A DNA stretch of 6,494 nt from Methanomassiliicoccales archaeon. GTDB lineage: Archaea; Thermoplasmatota; Thermoplasmata; SG8-5. Below the pieces are notes generated by a model that saw only the letters and a list, made by a program, of their open reading frames with translations, had not been told where the DNA came from and ran no database searches. The stretch is from positions 1 through 6,494 of the forward strand of contig DAOVXH010000103.1 in assembly GCA_030636255.1 (NCBI GenBank), read 5' to 3'. This document shows positions 5,386 to 6,494 of the stretch, one piece after another. Numbering within the stretch: position 1 is the first letter of the stretch; each line of letters starts with the position of its first letter. The translations under genes were made by a program, and so were the position numbers.

Positions 5386-6245
5386 TAAGACATCCCTCCA
5401 TCCTTGTCTATTTTGATGATTGCCCTTCTATCGCACCAGCACTGGATTACCAGAGCCGTTGGGAAGGTTGCAGGATGCCGGCTGGTATATTCAATATGAA
5501 CCGCCAGAGCAGTGGTGTTTCCGCCTAGTCCCATTGGACCCACGCCCAGTTTGTTCACTGAATCAAGAATATCCTTCTCCATGGCTGCTATTTTCTCATT
5601 TGAATTTGTCACATCCAGTGGCCGGAGAATTGCCTTTTTCGCCAGCTTCACAGCCATATCAGCTCCTCCGCCGACTCCCACGCCCAGGATTATTGGGGGG
5701 CAGGGCTTTCCAGCGGCAAATTGAATGTGCTCCAGTATCTTCTTCTTCAGACCGTCAAATCCCTGAGCCGGGGTAAGCATCCAGAGTGCAGACATGTTCT
5801 CGCTTCCGCCTCCTTTTGGCATGATTTGAATTGTGGCTTCATCACCCTCCACCAGTTCCACGGTTATTGCAGGCATATTTGGCCCAAGATTGTTCTTTGG
5901 ATTATTTCCAGTATACGGGTCAACGGTATTTGGCCTCAGAGGTATTTCCATTGTAGCTTTCTTTATTGCCAATGGTATTGCCTTGTGTATATCATTGAGA
6001 TAGGGAAAATCATATCCTGCTTTAATGAAGAATACCTGAATTCCAGTATCCTGGCATAGTGGTAAACTTTCATCATGTGCAAGTTTAATATTGTCCAGAA
6101 TGGCCTTGAACTGCATCTTTGGAATGTCATCAGTTTCCTTGCTGTGTGCCTCTTCCAGCTTCGCAGTCACGTCCGGTGGAAGTTCTATTGCACCGTCTCT
6201 CATTCCCTTGACCAGTCTGTCTATCAAAGCTTCTTTGTTCAGCAT
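5385..6245 (-). CDS. Class I fumarate hydratase, alpha subunit (N-terminal-domain type)
   Basis: This is the iron-sulfur subunit of heterodimeric class I fumarase, which partners the downstream beta subunit in fumarate/malate interconversion. The chosen ATG at 6245 gives 286 residues and begins MLNKEALIDRLV, with GAGGG eight bases upstream. The longer reading from 6296 adds 17 residues that overlap the preceding gene and look unlike the family. Motifs are LPLCQDTGIQVFF (61-73), LRPNTVDPYTGNNPKNN (103-119), MPKGGGSENMSALWMLTPAQG (142-162), PCPPIILGVGVGGGAD (181-196), GPMGLGGNTTALAVH (236-250) and QCWCDRRA (268-275). C64, C182 and C269 fit the three cluster ligands of class I fumarases. C271, two residues from the last ligand, is an extra cysteine, where alanine is common in the relatives I recall. 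The gene starts four bases after the stop of the upstream gene and overlaps the beta gene by one base, so all three are probably cotranscribed. Confidence 0.94.
   Translation of the reverse strand: MLNKEALIDRLVKGMRDGAIELPPDVTAKLEEAHSKETDDIPKMQFKAILDNIKLAHDESLPLCQDTGIQVFFIKAGYDFPYLNDIHKAIPLAIKKATMEIPLRPNTVDPYTGNNPKNNLGPNMPAITVELVEGDEATIQIMPKGGGSENMSALWMLTPAQGFDGLKKKILEHIQFAAGKPCPPIILGVGVGGGADMAVKLAKKAILRPLDVTNSNEKIAAMEKDILDSVNKLGVGPMGLGGNTTALAVHIEYTSRHPATFPTALVIQCWCDRRAIIKIDKDGGMS
5394..5400 (-). promoter_or_regulatory. Ribosome binding site of fumarase beta
   Basis: Minus-strand TGGAGGG lies eight bases before the ATG at 5385, within the last codons of the alpha subunit. It supports the start and the coupled TAATG junction. 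Confidence 0.8.
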
Positions 6246-6249
6246 TGTA

Positions 6250-6494
6250 TCAACCCTCAAAAACAATGTCCAAAACGTCCAGCATGTCCTGTGCACCGAT
6301 GTCGGTCTTAATTCTCATTAATCCACTAGGCAGTTCTGTTCCTTCCAGGACTGGCACAGTAAGGCTGCCATTGGGTAGGAAAATAACTCTTGGTATGGCT
6401 CCCTTGTCCTTAACATATTTTATGGCTGAATCAATAGCCGATTGAATGTCTGGCTGTGATTCTATGTTTATCTGGCCCAGAATGTCTGGTGAAA
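6250..6494 (-). CDS. C-terminal 80 residues of a protein, tentatively LarA (DUF2088)-like lactate racemase family
   Basis: An open minus-strand frame runs from the right edge (first full codon at 6492) to a TGA at 6252-6250, four bases before the fumarase alpha start. It is too truncated to carry its own start. The visible residues include SPDILGQINIES (1-12), QSAIDSAIKYVKDKGAIPRV (17-36), FLPNGSLTVPVL (38-49) and a tail MRIKTDIGAQDMLDVLDIVF (59-78). A helix with AxxxAxxYV, then a strand and a PNGxxTVPVL ending, resembles from memory the C-terminus of nickel-dependent lactate racemase (LarA/DUF2088) proteins. That would be a plausible neighbour in organic-acid metabolism, but the catalytic region is off the edge. 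That this is a real gene is well supported by frame, spacing and matching codon use. The family name is tentative. Confidence 0.6.
   Translation of the reverse strand, partial: SPDILGQINIESQPDIQSAIDSAIKYVKDKGAIPRVIFLPNGSLTVPVLEGTELPSGLMRIKTDIGAQDMLDVLDIVFEG
6254..6258 (-). promoter_or_regulatory. Ribosome binding site of fumarase alpha
   Basis: Minus-strand GAGGG is eight bases before the ATG at 6245, overlapping the last codons of the upstream gene. It decides in favour of this start over the in-frame ATG at 6296. Confidence 0.7.

Noticed and set aside
6246..6296. In-frame 17-residue N-terminal extension of fumarase alpha from an ATG at 6296
   Set aside because: It overlaps the upstream gene in another frame, lacks a ribosome binding site, has unusual composition (MHRTCWTFWTLF) and is not family-like. 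The ATG at 6245 has a GAGGG and a canonical beginning.
5420..6445. Plus-strand open frames of 66-118 codons opposite the fumarase and LarA-like genes
   Set aside because: They are antisense shadows of conserved coding sequence and show no recognisable domain.

Overview
This 6.5 kb window is a TCA-cycle gene cluster, most likely from an archaeon, plausibly a Thermoplasmata-like euryarchaeote. The placement is an inference. It rests on the heterodimeric class I fumarase, separate ADP-forming succinyl-CoA synthetase subunits, TATA-like boxes (not -35/-10 pairs) 30-50 bp upstream of starts, AGG/AGA-rich arginine coding, and strong GGAGG-type ribosome binding sites. No tRNA, rRNA, insertion sequence, CRISPR array or phage gene was seen.

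Layout from left to right. (1) 1-997, minus: N-terminal half of an Aquifex-type aconitase, cut by the left edge. (2) 998-1224: a 227-bp intergenic region with the aconitase TATA box and ribosome binding site, three copies of an 11-bp box, and a cluster of inverted repeats next to the end of the upstream gene. (3) 1225-2580, minus: a 451-residue protein I do not recognise by name. It is an internal duplication predicted to hold four ferredoxin-like (RAM/Lrp-effector-like) units and no DNA-binding domain. (4) 2581-2743: a divergent promoter region. (5) 2744-4804, plus: sucC and sucD, succinyl-CoA synthetase beta and alpha, directly abutting. (6) 4801-6245, minus: the two fumarase subunits, overlapping by one base. 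The beta gene overlaps sucD tail to tail, and both stop codons lie in one TTAA. (7) 6250-6494, minus: the C-terminal 80 residues of a gene just upstream of fumarase alpha, tentatively LarA (lactate racemase)-like.

The recognised enzymes catalyse citrate/isocitrate interconversion (aconitase), succinyl-CoA/succinate with nucleotide synthesis (SucCD) and fumarate/malate (fumarase). The most interesting element is the tetra-domain protein. It is encoded immediately upstream of aconitase on the same strand and divergently from sucCD, which makes it a candidate metabolite-sensing or accessory factor for this pathway. Its function is unknown and cannot be settled from sequence reading alone.
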